Part shown: positions 32,150 to 40,982 of the stretch, piece after piece
Layout of the letters: every line of letters begins with the position of its first letter
Numbering within the stretch: position 1 is the stretch's first letter
Assembly (NCBI RefSeq): GCF_026810225.1
Contig: NZ_CP113865.1
Span: forward strand, 1,508,001-1,572,000
Length of the DNA: 64,000 bases
Direction: 5' to 3'
Source: Caldicellulosiruptor morganii
GTDB taxonomy: Bacteria; Bacillota; Thermoanaerobacteria; Caldicellulosiruptorales; Caldicellulosiruptoraceae
The notes under the pieces: model-generated
The model's input: only the letters and a program-made list of their open reading frames with translations
What the model was told of the DNA's origin: nothing
The model's database searches: none
Position numbers and translations under genes: made by a program

Positions 32150-33309
32150 CCAATTTTCACCTCCGATTTTATTTTCAATATTTCCTTTACCTTCCTTGCC
32201 TTTTCTATAGCTCTTTCCTGGTCATTGTCAACTACTGTCACATGCCCCATTTTTCTGAAAGGTGCAGTTAATTTTTTGCCATAAAAGTGAAATGATACCC
32301 CTTCTATTGAAAGTGCCTCTTCCAAGCCTTCTATTAGAGGTGTTCCTCTATATCCTTCCTCACCCAAAAGATTTATCATCACAGCAGGAGATAAAAGCTT
32401 TGTAGAGCCAAGCGGCAAACCACAGATTGCTCGAAGGTGCTGTTCAAACTGACTTGTTATACATGCTTCTATGGTATAGTGGCCTGAGTTATGAGGTCTT
32501 GGAGCAATCTCGTTTATTAAAATTTTTCTGTCCTTTGTCAAAAAAAGCTCAACTCCAAACACGCCAACACTCTGGAGTGTTTCAACCGCCTTGATTGCTA
32601 TCTTCTTTGCTTCATCCTCTATATCCTTTTCAACTCTTGCCGGTACAATGAGCATATCAAGAATGTTTGCAGCCTCATCAAAAACCATTTCTACAACCGG
32701 ATATGAAACTACATCTCCTTTCTGGTTTCTTGCAACAATTACTGCAAGCTCCTTTTCTACATCTACAAACTTCTCTACATAGGATTCTGTTTTGAGAATT
32801 TTGTCCATGCTGCGGCTGTCTTTTATAACCACAACTCCCCTGCCATCATACCCACCTTTTGTGGCTTTTTGAACAAGCGGGAAACCAAAGCTTTCAAAAA
32901 AAGATATATCAAAGCTCTCTACTTTCTCAAACTTTGGAACAGGAAGACCAGCTTCTTTCAATACCTGTTTTTGCCTCAATTTGTCCTGGATTATTTCTAA
33001 GCAATATGGAGATGGCAGAATATTGTATCCTTTGTTGTAAAGCTCTTTCAAAGCTGCTGTGTTAATATGCTCAATTTCATAAGTTGTAACATCGCTTTTT
33101 TTAACAAGCTCTTTTAATTTTTCTGGATTGTAAAAATCACTTACAATGATTTCGTCAGAAACTGACGCTGCAGGGCACTCGGCGCTCGGGTCCAAAGAGA
33201 TAACATAAAATCCCATTTGTTTTGCTTTTTGAGAGAGCATTTTTCCAAGCTGTCCACCGCCAATTATACCTATTTTTTTAAGAGGATATCCAAAAACTTT
33301 TTTGTCCAT
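32146..33309 (-). CDS. purK: N5-carboxyaminoimidazole ribonucleotide synthase PurK
   Basis: PurK uses ATP and bicarbonate to make N5-CAIR for PurE. The 387-residue ATP-grasp protein shows [28 protein letters not shown] and [18 protein letters not shown]. The operon holds only purK, purE and a transporter; other purine genes are not in this window. Confidence 0.96.
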   Translation of the reverse strand: MDKKVFGYPLKKIGIIGGGQLGKMLSQKAKQMGFYVISLDPSAECPAASVSDEIIVSDFYNPEKLKELVKKSDVTTYEIEHINTAALKELYNKGYNILPSPYCLEIIQDKLRQKQVLKEAGLPVPKFEKVESFDISFFESFGFPLVQKATKGGYDGRGVVVIKDSRSMDKILKTESYVEKFVDVEKELAVIVARNQKGDVVSYPVVEMVFDEAANILDMLIVPARVEKDIEDEAKKIAIKAVETLQSVGVFGVELFLTKDRKILINEIAPRPHNSGHYTIEACITSQFEQHLRAICGLPLGSTKLLSPAVMINLLGEEGYRGTPLIEGLEEALSIEGVSFHFYGKKLTAPFRKMGHVTVVDNDQERAIEKARKVKEILKIKSEVKIG

Positions 33310-33361
33310 ACTTTTCCCCCATCTCTCCTTTTTGAAGTGTATCTAAAACATCAAAAAAAAG

Positions 33362-33408
33362 CCTCCCCATAGAATTAAGAATATTTTATCTTCAATTCCA
33401 TGAGGAGG
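33362..33408 (-). terminator. Terminator of the DUF4914 gene
   Basis: A long imperfect stem begins CCTCCTCATGG on one side, pairs with CTATGGGGAGG on the other, and is followed by CTTTTTTTTG on the minus strand. It lies between the DUF4914 gene and purK. Confidence 0.8.
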
Positions 33409-33430
33409 TCAACAGGCTTTGAAGTATTTT

Positions 33431-35299
33431 CTACTTTATCAACGAAACATAATCTTCTAAGCTTCCATCATCCAAACAACACTCTATAATTTGTCTGCCA
33501 AGAGGATGCAAATCCAGCGTTTTGAATTTGACAATTTCTTTCTTGAAGAAATCTGTCAAAATCTTTGCACCTTCCATATATCCTTCTTCACCCACTTCCG
33601 GCTGAAGATCAACCTGAAGTAAAAACTTTGGAATATATGTCCCTTCAACCTTCATGTACTCAAGGGCATAACCTAAAATCGGTAGTTTTGCTGGTTTTAA
33701 CTGGTCAGGTCTCAGTCTCACATTTCCTCTTTTTGCTAAATACTCTCTTGTAATCCATTGAGGCATAAAACCAACTTTATATGCACCAATGTATTGATTT
33801 GGAATGAGAATATACTGAGTTCTTGTAAACTGCAGTATCTGCTCTAAAAGAAGGTTTGCCTGCTTTACCATAAGTCCTGTTGCAAATGGCCAGTAAGAAC
33901 CAACACCTTCAGAGCTCAAAGCTTCAGCCTGTGTTATGCTTGGGTTGGCATGGCCACGGGGGCTGACAAGCCTCCATAGCCATGCCAGTGCAGGTGGTAG
34001 AAGGTGAAATATGCCCACTATTCCATATGTGGGTTTTGACTTTGTGCAAGGTGGTGTTCTTATGCCAAAACTTCGTATGTCAACCTCAACAGGTTCATCT
34101 ACAATGTTAGGTATGAACCTGCGAGGAAGAATCACCCTTGGATTGGGGCAGGGTTTGCCCGGTTCATCCATAGTATGCTCCCAAATGAGGCAGGTTGAAC
34201 CCGGTACACCCTCTAAGTTCAAGAAAATAAGAGGTTCTGGCGGATGAATGCAAAGTCTTTCTAATTGTGGATCTGTACCATAATGCGGAATATTGTCAAG
34301 TCGTACAAACCAGCCCTGTTCTGCATCTTTTACAACCATTTTTGAACCTTTTTGAAGGCTTGGATGTACAAGGGCTATGTCATCTGTAACAGGATGAATT
34401 TCACACGACTCTTTTATCTCAAGGTATATTCTCTCTTTTGTAATAATGTTTTCGCCCAAAAGAACCCTGTTGTCTTTTTCTCTGTGCATCTGCTGGCACA
34501 TCTCGCTTTTGCCGCCACCACTTGCTCCCTCGTGCATGATTGTTATGACATTGTCATATGGTGTTACAATTCTGACAGTTGAGGCGTGCGCAGCCACCCA
34601 GCCTTCCATCTCGCCAATGTTAAGAAGTACACCATATACACCCTTTTTAGCACTTGGTCCCGGATATAGATTATACGAAAATATCTCATGAACACCGTTT
34701 ACCCTATTGTGAACCACTACTTGTTTGCCGTTAAAATGTGTATGTCTGAATGGTGGAGCAACATAAATTACAGCTTTTGGTTCAAAAACCTCTATTTTCT
34801 CAAACTCACTTCTGGGAATAAAGCCCTGAATATCGGCAAGTGCAAAACCAAAAAATGCAGCATTAACAGGTGCTATTACAATCGCAGGATAACCGTGCTC
34901 TTTTCCACCAGCATAAAAACCATATACAATTAGTTCCTGTTTCTTTAACCATTCAAATGTTTCTTTCCTGAGCTCTTCAAAGTTATCTCCGTAGATATCC
35001 TTATACCTTGGCTTATCAGTCTCGCCTTCATCACCAATAATTAAACTATCAGGGTCTCTTCGTCTCATGTATACGTCCGGATAATTAACAACAATACCAT
35101 TTTTGCACCTTGTAACAACTGCCTCAACTACTTCACCCTTGCCTTCAACCTCGTATTTGACCTCAAAAGTCATATTGTCTTTTCCACCAAGTGACAGGTC
35201 AACAAAATCAAATCTCTTTTCAGGCATGGTTATCCTCTTGCAATTATTTAAAATATCAAAAACTTCATCTTTTACCTTTAAGTTTAATAACCTATTCAT
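33431..35299 (-). CDS. DUF4914 protein with a PEP-carboxykinase-like P-loop
   Basis: The 622-residue protein matches the DUF4914 family in length and in motifs: a P-loop GASGGGKS at 258-265 and HGYPAIVIAPVNAAFFGFA. The P-loop with Glu following (KSEM) recalls PEP carboxykinase and HPr-kinase folds, so a nucleotide-dependent kinase or carboxykinase-like reaction is plausible but unknown. The N-terminal MNRLLNLK lies directly after a ribosome-binding site (GGAGGTAT). It follows the hypothetical gene at 35326. Confidence 0.85.
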   Translation of the reverse strand: MNRLLNLKVKDEVFDILNNCKRITMPEKRFDFVDLSLGGKDNMTFEVKYEVEGKGEVVEAVVTRCKNGIVVNYPDVYMRRRDPDSLIIGDEGETDKPRYKDIYGDNFEELRKETFEWLKKQELIVYGFYAGGKEHGYPAIVIAPVNAAFFGFALADIQGFIPRSEFEKIEVFEPKAVIYVAPPFRHTHFNGKQVVVHNRVNGVHEIFSYNLYPGPSAKKGVYGVLLNIGEMEGWVAAHASTVRIVTPYDNVITIMHEGASGGGKSEMCQQMHREKDNRVLLGENIITKERIYLEIKESCEIHPVTDDIALVHPSLQKGSKMVVKDAEQGWFVRLDNIPHYGTDPQLERLCIHPPEPLIFLNLEGVPGSTCLIWEHTMDEPGKPCPNPRVILPRRFIPNIVDEPVEVDIRSFGIRTPPCTKSKPTYGIVGIFHLLPPALAWLWRLVSPRGHANPSITQAEALSSEGVGSYWPFATGLMVKQANLLLEQILQFTRTQYILIPNQYIGAYKVGFMPQWITREYLAKRGNVRLRPDQLKPAKLPILGYALEYMKVEGTYIPKFLLQVDLQPEVGEEGYMEGAKILTDFFKKEIVKFKTLDLHPLGRQIIECCLDDGSLEDYVSLIK

Positions 35300-35325
35300 T
35301 TAAAAAATACCTCCTATTTAAAATT

Positions 35326-35775
35326 TTAGTTATTCTCGATAAACTCTATTTTCTCAATAACAAGTTTCAGGATATATCTGTAATCGTCAATGTTTTCTTT
35401 TGCCTGCCTGATGTCTTCAGCATTATCTTTAAAAAACTCCACAATATAACCTTCAAGACACTGGAGAACAATCTTCAAATCTTTGAGAAAGTTTTTGTCT
35501 TTGTTTGTATAGAAGGTAAGGGTTTTTGTGTTGAGACGAAATACATCCAGAAGAACAATTGGCAAAGCCCATACATCAACATAACTTCCATCCCAGAAAT
35601 ACTTGTAAAAAAAGCTTGCTAAAAAAGGATTAGTTTCACAGTATTCTTTAAAAAACTTTTCTATAAGTATAAAAAACCTCTTTCTTGTCAAAAGCTTAGA
35701 TAGCAAATCCTTTGTTTTGTGGAGGTTTACTTCATAAATTTCTGCAAACAAATCATATACCTCCTTATTTAACAT
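35326..35775 (-). CDS. Hypothetical 149-residue helical protein
   Basis: I do not recognise this protein. It is helical, rich in Phe, Lys and acidic residues (LLTRKRFFILIEKFFKEYCE; DNAEDIRQAKENIDDYRYIL). ATG 35775 has GAGG seven bases upstream. An AAGGAGG eight bases before an in-frame TTG at 35751 offers an alternative start. It lies between a strong terminator and the DUF4914 gene, and probably forms a small operon with it. Confidence 0.55.
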   Translation of the reverse strand: MLNKEVYDLFAEIYEVNLHKTKDLLSKLLTRKRFFILIEKFFKEYCETNPFLASFFYKYFWDGSYVDVWALPIVLLDVFRLNTKTLTFYTNKDKNFLKDLKIVLQCLEGYIVEFFKDNAEDIRQAKENIDDYRYILKLVIEKIEFIENN

Positions 35776-35801
35776 TTATAACCTCACCGGAGCAACAAAA
35801 A

Positions 35802-35845
35802 AGGCCAATATTTGCAAAGCCGGTTTGCTCTGCAAATATTGGCCT
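35802..35845 (-). terminator. Strong terminator with 14-bp perfect stem
   Basis: A perfect inverted repeat (GGCCAATATTTGCA and its complement, 35803-35844) is followed by TTTTTTG on the minus strand. It separates the DUF2294 gene from the 149-residue protein gene. Confidence 0.85.
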
Positions 35846-35893
35846 ACCTTGCAACTGGCTATTTCAATAGCCCTTTGCTCGGTCTGCCAGCCT

Positions 35894-36253
35894 CTATTTC
35901 AAGCGCTTTTCCAAGTTTTCATTCAAAGTTACAACTATTACCTTTTCTCCGTTTGTAGTATTCACATCAGAGTATATTCCCGCAATATCCACATCTATAA
36001 CTTCTTTTATAAGTTTTCCCAACTCATCTTTTGCACTTTCAAATAAAGTTGATCTTACCTTCTTGATAAGCTCAACTCCCTCTTTCGTCTGGGCAAGCTT
36101 CTTTTCAGTAGGACTTAAAAAACCAACAAGCCTTATAACTATTATATCTTCTGTAATTATTGTCTTTATCTGTTTAGGACCTCTGCCCACATACTCCATC
36201 TCAAACTTGCTGACAACTTCACTGATTTTTGCCTCTATCTGCCCTTTTGTCAT
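35894..36253 (-). CDS. DUF2294 domain protein
   Basis: The roughly 119-residue protein has the DUF2294 pattern: KGQIEAKISEVVSKFEMEYV, GRGPKQIKTIITEDIIVIRL and LTPxE-like SPTEKKLAQTKEG. Function unknown. I chose ATG 36253 over a GTG six bases earlier. It appears to be a single-gene transcript ended by the strong hairpin at 35802. Confidence 0.8.
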   Translation of the reverse strand: MTKGQIEAKISEVVSKFEMEYVGRGPKQIKTIITEDIIVIRLVGFLSPTEKKLAQTKEGVELIKKVRSTLFESAKDELGKLIKEVIDVDIAGIYSDVNTTNGEKVIVVTLNENLEKRLK

Positions 36254-36440
36254 AACCATTCGTCTGTTACTGTACGTTTATCTGGTTATTAGTATAGCAA
36301 AATGAAATTTGAATGTCAAGATTATTCAAAAAATTTTTTGTGTAAAGCTTTAACAGGTTGATACTAAAGCTATTTTTGAAAATCAAGCTTTAAATTTTGC
36401 AAGTTTGAAAGTTTATTTTTTCATAGTCAAATAAACAAAA

Positions 36441-36473
36441 AAGTGCTGCTTACAACAAGTGTGGACAGCACTT
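36441..36473 (-). terminator. Terminator after the hcp remnant
   Basis: The stem AAGTGCTGT/GCAGCACTT (one mismatch) is followed by TTTTTTGTTT on the minus strand, about 20 bp after the hcp stop codon. It was probably the original hcp terminator. Confidence 0.78.
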
Positions 36474-36490
36474 AGAAAGCATACTGAATA

Positions 36491-36616
36491 TTATTTTTTG
36501 TTTAAAATTTCATTCAGATCATTTTCAGGATTAGATATTGGCTTTATGTTGAACTTTTCAACTAAAACCTGCAGAATGTTTGGTGATACAAAGGCTGGAA
36601 GTGACGGTCCTAATTG
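36491..36616 (-). pseudogene. hcp: 3' remnant of hybrid-cluster protein / hydroxylamine reductase
   Basis: About 41 codons remain, reading [20 protein letters not shown] and ending NEILNKK-stop. This is the C-terminus of the hybrid-cluster protein (Hcp), which normally has about 550 residues. The frame is open and ends normally, but the rest of the gene has been replaced by an IS200/IS605 element. The matching N-terminus lies at 38333-38442. Confidence 0.85.
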
Positions 36617-36711
36617 ACCTACTCCCCGCCTCACAGAGGCGAGGATTCTCTTGGTAGCTCAGTTTAGGCTACCTTCCCAGTAGAACAGTTTTTATCCCAT
36701 GGATGGGTGTT

Positions 36712-37923
36712 TCATTCTACCGGGCAACGCAGGTGTGAGGTGTATCTCACACCCACGGGGCAGGCCAACAGCCCTACTACCAGAGATTTTATCCCTGTAT
36801 ACTTTCTGTAGATGTTTATCGCTCCTACTCCATCCCTGTGATACCTAAACCCACAACTCTTGCATTCATAGTTTCTATCCAATGGCTTGTTCTTACTACC
36901 ACACACAGGACAGGTTTGCGATGTCATGTTCTCTTTCACATATACAACCTCTATACCTGCAAATTCAGCTTTCTGTTCTATCATCATGCTTATTTTTCTG
37001 AACAACCATTGGTGTACTTTCTGACTTGCCACTTTATTGCTATTTTTCTTGCTATCCCTTATGCCTTTTACCTCACCCATAACTATTGTTGTGATACCAT
37101 TTTTTACACAGTACCCAATAAGATGAGATGTATATTTTCCCAACACATCTCTTATTTGGTTTGAAAGTCTTCCCAATAGTTTTTTCTTTGCTCTTTGGAG
37201 TTTTACCCACCTCTTTGAACCTTTCTTACATCTTGATAACTTACTCTGCAACTCTGCAAGTTTCTTGTTCCTGTATCGCAAAATGGAGTTTAAAACCCCT
37301 CCATTGTACAAGGCTACCTTCTTACCATCAAAACATACCATCGGGTGTATTACTCCAGGGTCTATTGCCAGCACATTACCTTTTTGTCCTCTATCCTTTT
37401 TCCTTCCTGCAATTTCAACAACTACATGAACATAGTATTTGCCTTTATCTGCATGATAAAGTAGCTCTGCATACTTGGGTTTTATACCAAGTCTTACACC
37501 ATCTATAACTATCCTCTCTGCACCTTTCATGTTTACCAGAATTAAATTGTCCCCTTCCAGATTAATTGCTGAGTTTTTAAAACACACCTTGTTGTATTTC
37601 TTGTTCCTGTACGGTAGTCTAATCTTTGAAGCATTTTTATTTTTCTTTTTTGCCTTTTTGATTTTTCGCAATGTAGCAGTGTAGTTTGTCCATGCCTGCT
37701 GGTATGCCGCCTGCTTGCTCTGACTGTGCAATATAAAACTCTTCTGGTGTATCCACCACTCCATGTACTTATAGAACGTCTTTTGCTTTATCCTTAGTCC
37801 TTTCCTGTTCATCTTCTTAAGAAAACTTACAGCTTTGGAGTAGATTTTCCCTGACTGCATTGAAAGCTCTTTTGCTAAATTCTGATATTCATTTGGAACT
37901 GGCAGAATATATGTCTTATCCAT
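36712..37923 (-). CDS. tnpB: TnpB RNA-guided nuclease (IS605 OrfB family)
   Basis: The 403-residue TnpB has the RuvC catalytic acids in LAIDPGVIH, VMGEVKGI and HRDGVGAINI, plus a zinc finger with CPVC and CKSCG. TnpB proteins are guided by an RNA made from the right end of the element and cut DNA to help retain the transposon. The gene looks intact although the neighbouring tnpA is broken. Its ATG overlaps the tnpA stop region. The guide-RNA scaffold would lie at about 36617-36720, with the guide taken from the hcp remnant. Confidence 0.9.
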   Translation of the reverse strand: MDKTYILPVPNEYQNLAKELSMQSGKIYSKAVSFLKKMNRKGLRIKQKTFYKYMEWWIHQKSFILHSQSKQAAYQQAWTNYTATLRKIKKAKKKNKNASKIRLPYRNKKYNKVCFKNSAINLEGDNLILVNMKGAERIVIDGVRLGIKPKYAELLYHADKGKYYVHVVVEIAGRKKDRGQKGNVLAIDPGVIHPMVCFDGKKVALYNGGVLNSILRYRNKKLAELQSKLSRCKKGSKRWVKLQRAKKKLLGRLSNQIRDVLGKYTSHLIGYCVKNGITTIVMGEVKGIRDSKKNSNKVASQKVHQWLFRKISMMIEQKAEFAGIEVVYVKENMTSQTCPVCGSKNKPLDRNYECKSCGFRYHRDGVGAINIYRKYTGIKSLVVGLLACPVGVRYTSHLRCPVE

Positions 37924-38290
37924 CTTCTTTTACCTTCTTCCATTGTGCTTCTATATATTTTTTTATTGTCTCAGAAGACACATTGCCTGCTGTTGCAACA
38001 AAATATGCCCTTGTCCAGACTGAACCTTTCTGCTTATACTGAGGAAATTTTTGACCTATTCTGCGCCCAGTAGTACCTTATTATAACATTGACAAGTTGG
38101 CTTGGTGAATACCTTGGAAGTGCTGAGATAAATAAATGGATATGGTCAGGCATTATCTCAAGCGCTAAAATGTCAAACTTATATGCTTTGGACAGTTCTT
38201 GTATTGTTTCTATAATTTATCCTGCCATTCTCAAAAATTTGATTCAATTATATCATATTCGGTTCTCATTTTCAATAATTGCATTCATCC
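37916..38290 (-). pseudogene. tnpA: Degenerate Y1 (HUH) transposase TnpA
   Basis: Translation in two frames gives LALEIMPDHIHLFISALPRY (the HUH metal motif) and then, after a frameshift near RYYWAQ/RTTGRRIG, FVATAGNVSSETIKKYIEAQ with the catalytic Tyr. The N-terminal part is largely deleted and stop codons precede the HUH motif. The catalytic residues can still be recognised, but no active protein can be made. Confidence 0.85.
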
Positions 38291-38332
38291 CCGCCCTGAA
38301 AGGACGAGGCTTTCTGCAAAAATTTTTGTAAA

Positions 38333-38442
38333 TCCTGCAGGTTGGCAACTCTGCTGTCTTTCCCACAAACACCAATCTTTGTGCAGCCCTTCCCACCTGC
38401 TGTCTGTTCACACTGAAAACAAAACATCTCTGTTTGAATCAT
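38333..38442 (-). pseudogene. hcp: 5' remnant of hybrid-cluster protein / hydroxylamine reductase
   Basis: From ATG 38442, with a strong GGAGGTGTG upstream, about 36 codons read MIQTEMFCFQCEQTAGGKGC and TKIGVCGKDSRVANLQD before the transposon end. The FCFQCEQTA-x-GxGC motif is the N-terminal iron-sulfur ligand region of Hcp, which reduces nitric oxide or hydroxylamine in anaerobes. The remaining 470 or so codons are missing. It lies directly downstream of the ferredoxin-type gene. Confidence 0.88.
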
Positions 38443-38490
38443 TTAAAAACACACCTCCAGAAATTTTTTAATAATCTTTTTACCCAAAAT

Positions 38491-39216
38491 TTAATCTTTT
38501 ATACCACCATCGGTGGTAATTGTAACCTCTGAATAAGGCACAATCTTTTGTGCCTGAATCATAGCCTTTTTAACTATATTTGCAATACCGGTGCAGCATG
38601 GCACTTCCATTTTGACAACTGTTATGCTCTTAATATCATGGTTCAGAATTATCTCCAAAATCTTTTCATAGTAGTAATCAATATCATCAAGCTTTGGACA
38701 CCCTATGATTGTGATTTTCCCTTTCATAAAATCTTTGTGAAAAGAAGCATATGCATATGCAACACAATCAGCTGCAATGAGAAGATGGCTACCTTCGAAA
38801 AACTTAGCATATGGATTAACAAGAGCAAGCTGCACTGGCCAGTTAATAAGCTCAGATAAGTCTTGCACATCCTGCACCGAAGGTTTTACAACTTGAGAAG
38901 ATGCAGCAGTTTCTTTTTTCTCAATTATCCTCTCCTGAGAACCCGGACACATACATGAAATTTCTTTCTTGTGTTTAGTTTGTTGAATTCTCTCTTCTAC
39001 AGCCTTTTCATTAAAAGGTTTTACATCTGCCTCAATTATCTCGATTGCCCCTGTTGGACAGACTGGAAGACAGTTTCCAAGTCCGTCACAGTACTCTTCA
39101 CTCACAAGTCTTGCCTTGCCATTTACAAGCTCAATTGCACCCTCATGGCAGGCGTTTACACACAGCCCGCAACCATTGCACTTTTCTTCATCAATCTTGA
39201 TTATCTTTCTTACCAT
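38491..39216 (-). CDS. Ferredoxin-domain protein, probable Hcp electron partner
   Basis: The 241-residue protein begins with two [4Fe-4S] motifs (CNGCGLCVNACHEG and CDGLGNCLPVCPTG), has a third Cys cluster (CMCPGSQER) in the middle, and a C-terminal domain with MEVPCCTGIANIVKKAM. Such proteins accompany hcp in many anaerobes. ATG 39216 has GAGGG ten bases upstream; a TTG six bases earlier is possible. It is now upstream of a destroyed hcp gene, so its partner is gone unless another hcp exists. Confidence 0.82.
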   Translation of the reverse strand: MVRKIIKIDEEKCNGCGLCVNACHEGAIELVNGKARLVSEEYCDGLGNCLPVCPTGAIEIIEADVKPFNEKAVEERIQQTKHKKEISCMCPGSQERIIEKKETAASSQVVKPSVQDVQDLSELINWPVQLALVNPYAKFFEGSHLLIAADCVAYAYASFHKDFMKGKITIIGCPKLDDIDYYYEKILEIILNHDIKSITVVKMEVPCCTGIANIVKKAMIQAQKIVPYSEVTITTDGGIKD

Positions 39217-39278
39217 ACCCAATCATCCCTCTCTGTTTAGTTGCAATTATATTTTATATGGTTTAGAATATATTTGCG

Positions 39279-39292
39279 GTAACATGTGTTAC
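39279..39292. promoter_or_regulatory. Palindromic operator between ferredoxin gene and Crp/Fnr regulator
   Basis: The perfect inverted repeat GTAACA-TG-TGTTAC lies in the divergent intergenic region, 30 bp from the regulator ATG and 63 bp from the ferredoxin start. Its size and form suit a Crp/Fnr-family dimer, most likely the adjacent regulator. Confidence 0.75.
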
Positions 39293-39321
39293 AATTTTGA
39301 ATTTTGAGGTGAGAAATTTTT

Positions 39322-40002
39322 ATGAACTATTCAAAGCTATCCGAAACAAAATTATTCAGGGGAATTGAAAAAAGTAGTATTGAGAGGCTTTTGAGCGATT
39401 GCAATGTAGTTCAAAAGAGTTTTGAAAAAGATGAGATAATCGTATTTGAAGGAGATGAGTGCACGTCAATAGGAATAATACTTGAAGGATTGGTGGACAT
39501 CAAAAAAGTTTTATCTTCCGGCAAGGAATATACAATAACAACTCTGTATCCTGGAGACACATTTGGTGAAGCTGTAATATTTTCCTCTTCAAATACCTTT
39601 CCGGCAATGGTCATTGCAAAGTGCAGAACTGTTATTTTATTTCTGTCAAAAGAATCGATTATCAACTTAAGCAAAAAAAGTGAAAGGTTTTTGTATAATT
39701 TCCTGAACATACTGTCAGATAGAATTCTGCTTCTTAACTCAAAGCTAAAAGAATCAACATTTATAACCCTGCGTCAAAAGATATGCAATTTTTTGCTTGA
39801 AGAGTACAAAAAGCAAAAAAGCTTTAAGATAAAGCTTCCACTTTCAAAGTATGAACTTGCAGAAAAGTTTAACGTGCAAAGACCTTCTTTGTCAAGAGAG
39901 CTGATAAAAATGAGAGAAGAGGGACTTATAGATTTTTGGGGAAAGGAAATCTGGATTAAAAATTTAGAGAAGATTGAAGATTACCTGTTTGAAAGTAGTT
40001 AA
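39322..40002 (+). CDS. Crp/Fnr-family regulator, HcpR-like
   Basis: The 226-residue protein has an N-terminal cyclic-nucleotide-binding fold (EIIVFEGDECTSIGIILEGLV; YPGDTFGEAVIF) and a C-terminal winged helix (KYELAEKFNVQRPSLSRELI). The regulator is divergent from the ferredoxin-hcp operon, the usual place of the nitrosative-stress regulator HcpR. I see no obvious iron-sulfur cysteine set, so sensing may use heme or another ligand. Name given by context. Confidence 0.8.
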   Translation: MNYSKLSETKLFRGIEKSSIERLLSDCNVVQKSFEKDEIIVFEGDECTSIGIILEGLVDIKKVLSSGKEYTITTLYPGDTFGEAVIFSSSNTFPAMVIAKCRTVILFLSKESIINLSKKSERFLYNFLNILSDRILLLNSKLKESTFITLRQKICNFLLEEYKKQKSFKIKLPLSKYELAEKFNVQRPSLSRELIKMREEGLIDFWGKEIWIKNLEKIEDYLFESS

Positions 40003-40065
40003 ATCAAAGGAATTAGACAAAGAAAGCGGCTGCCACTTTAATGCATTTGTGACAGCTTCTTTCTT

Positions 40066-40968
40066 TTATTCAAAAAGCGCATCAATAAACTCCTTTGGTT
40101 CAAACATCTGAAGGTCATCTATCTTTTCACCAACTCCAATAAACTTCACAGGAATCTTTAGTTCATCGCAAATAGAAACCACTATCCCACCTTTTGCTGT
40201 ACCATCAAGTTTAGTTAGTACAATCCCTGAAATATTAACTGCCTGGTTAAATTCCTTTGCTTGAACAAGACCATTTTGACCGGTTGTGGCATCAATCACA
40301 AGTAGCGTTTCCTTTTCAGCCTCTGGCATCTGCTGATTTATCACACGGTCAATCTTTTTAAGCTCCTCAATTAAGTTTTTCTTTGTATGAAGCCGCCCTG
40401 CCGTGTCAACTATCAAAACATCCGCTTTCCTTGCTCTCATTGCCTGAATGCCATCAAATACAACTGCTGCAGGGTCAGCACCCTCGGTATGCTTTATAAT
40501 ATCACAGCCCACTTTTCTTGCCCAGATCTCAAGCTGGTCAATTGCAGCCGCCCTGAATGTGTCCGCAGCAGCAATTATTACTTTTCTGTCATTTGACTTC
40601 AGCAAATTTGCTATCTTGCCAATTGAGGTTGTTTTCCCCACTCCATTTACTCCCACCATGAGAATTATCAGCGGATACTTTTCTTTGAGCCTGTTTGGCA
40701 GATTTATAATGCTGAACATCTCATCCTTCAAAAGTTCTTTAACAGCCTGACTATCTGAAATTTTTTCTCTTTTTACCCTTTCCTTCAGGTTTTCTATGAT
40801 TTTTTGAGATGTCTTCACACCCACATCAGACAGCACCAAAATCTCTTCAAGCTCATCAAATAACTCGTCATCCACCTGTTTGAAGCTTTTTAAAAGACTT
40901 TCAACCTTTTCAGTAAAGTTCTTCTTTGTCTTTGAAAGCCCTTCTTTCAATCTATCAAAAAAGCCCAT
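40066..40968 (-). CDS. ftsY: Signal recognition particle receptor FtsY
   Basis: FtsY is the GTPase receptor that docks the SRP-ribosome complex at the membrane. The 300-residue protein has the NG domain with GVNGVGKTTSIGKIA, DTFRAAAIDQLEIWA, DTAGRLHTKKNLIEEL and TKLDGTAKGG. The acidic N-terminal extension of enterobacterial FtsY is absent, as usual in Firmicutes. ATG 40968 follows AAAGGATGAGG and lies 14 bp after smc. Confidence 0.96.
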   Translation of the reverse strand: MGFFDRLKEGLSKTKKNFTEKVESLLKSFKQVDDELFDELEEILVLSDVGVKTSQKIIENLKERVKREKISDSQAVKELLKDEMFSIINLPNRLKEKYPLIILMVGVNGVGKTTSIGKIANLLKSNDRKVIIAAADTFRAAAIDQLEIWARKVGCDIIKHTEGADPAAVVFDGIQAMRARKADVLIVDTAGRLHTKKNLIEELKKIDRVINQQMPEAEKETLLVIDATTGQNGLVQAKEFNQAVNISGIVLTKLDGTAKGGIVVSICDELKIPVKFIGVGEKIDDLQMFEPKEFIDALFE

Positions 40969-40982
40969 CATCCTCATCCTTT

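Larger units (their letters stand above)
36617..38327 (-). mobile_element. IS200/IS605-type element with intact tnpB and broken tnpA
   Basis: The element carries tnpB, a decayed Y1 transposase gene and subterminal hairpins of matching type at both ends: CCTCGCCTC-TGT-GAGGCGGGG at 36624-36644, and CCTCGTCCT-TTC-AGGGCGGGG at 38289-38309. The upstream flank ends in TTTAC, a plausible target of the TTAC type. Exact ends are uncertain by a few bases. With a dead tnpA, it could move only with help from another copy. It sits between the two ends of a deleted hcp gene. Confidence 0.85.
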
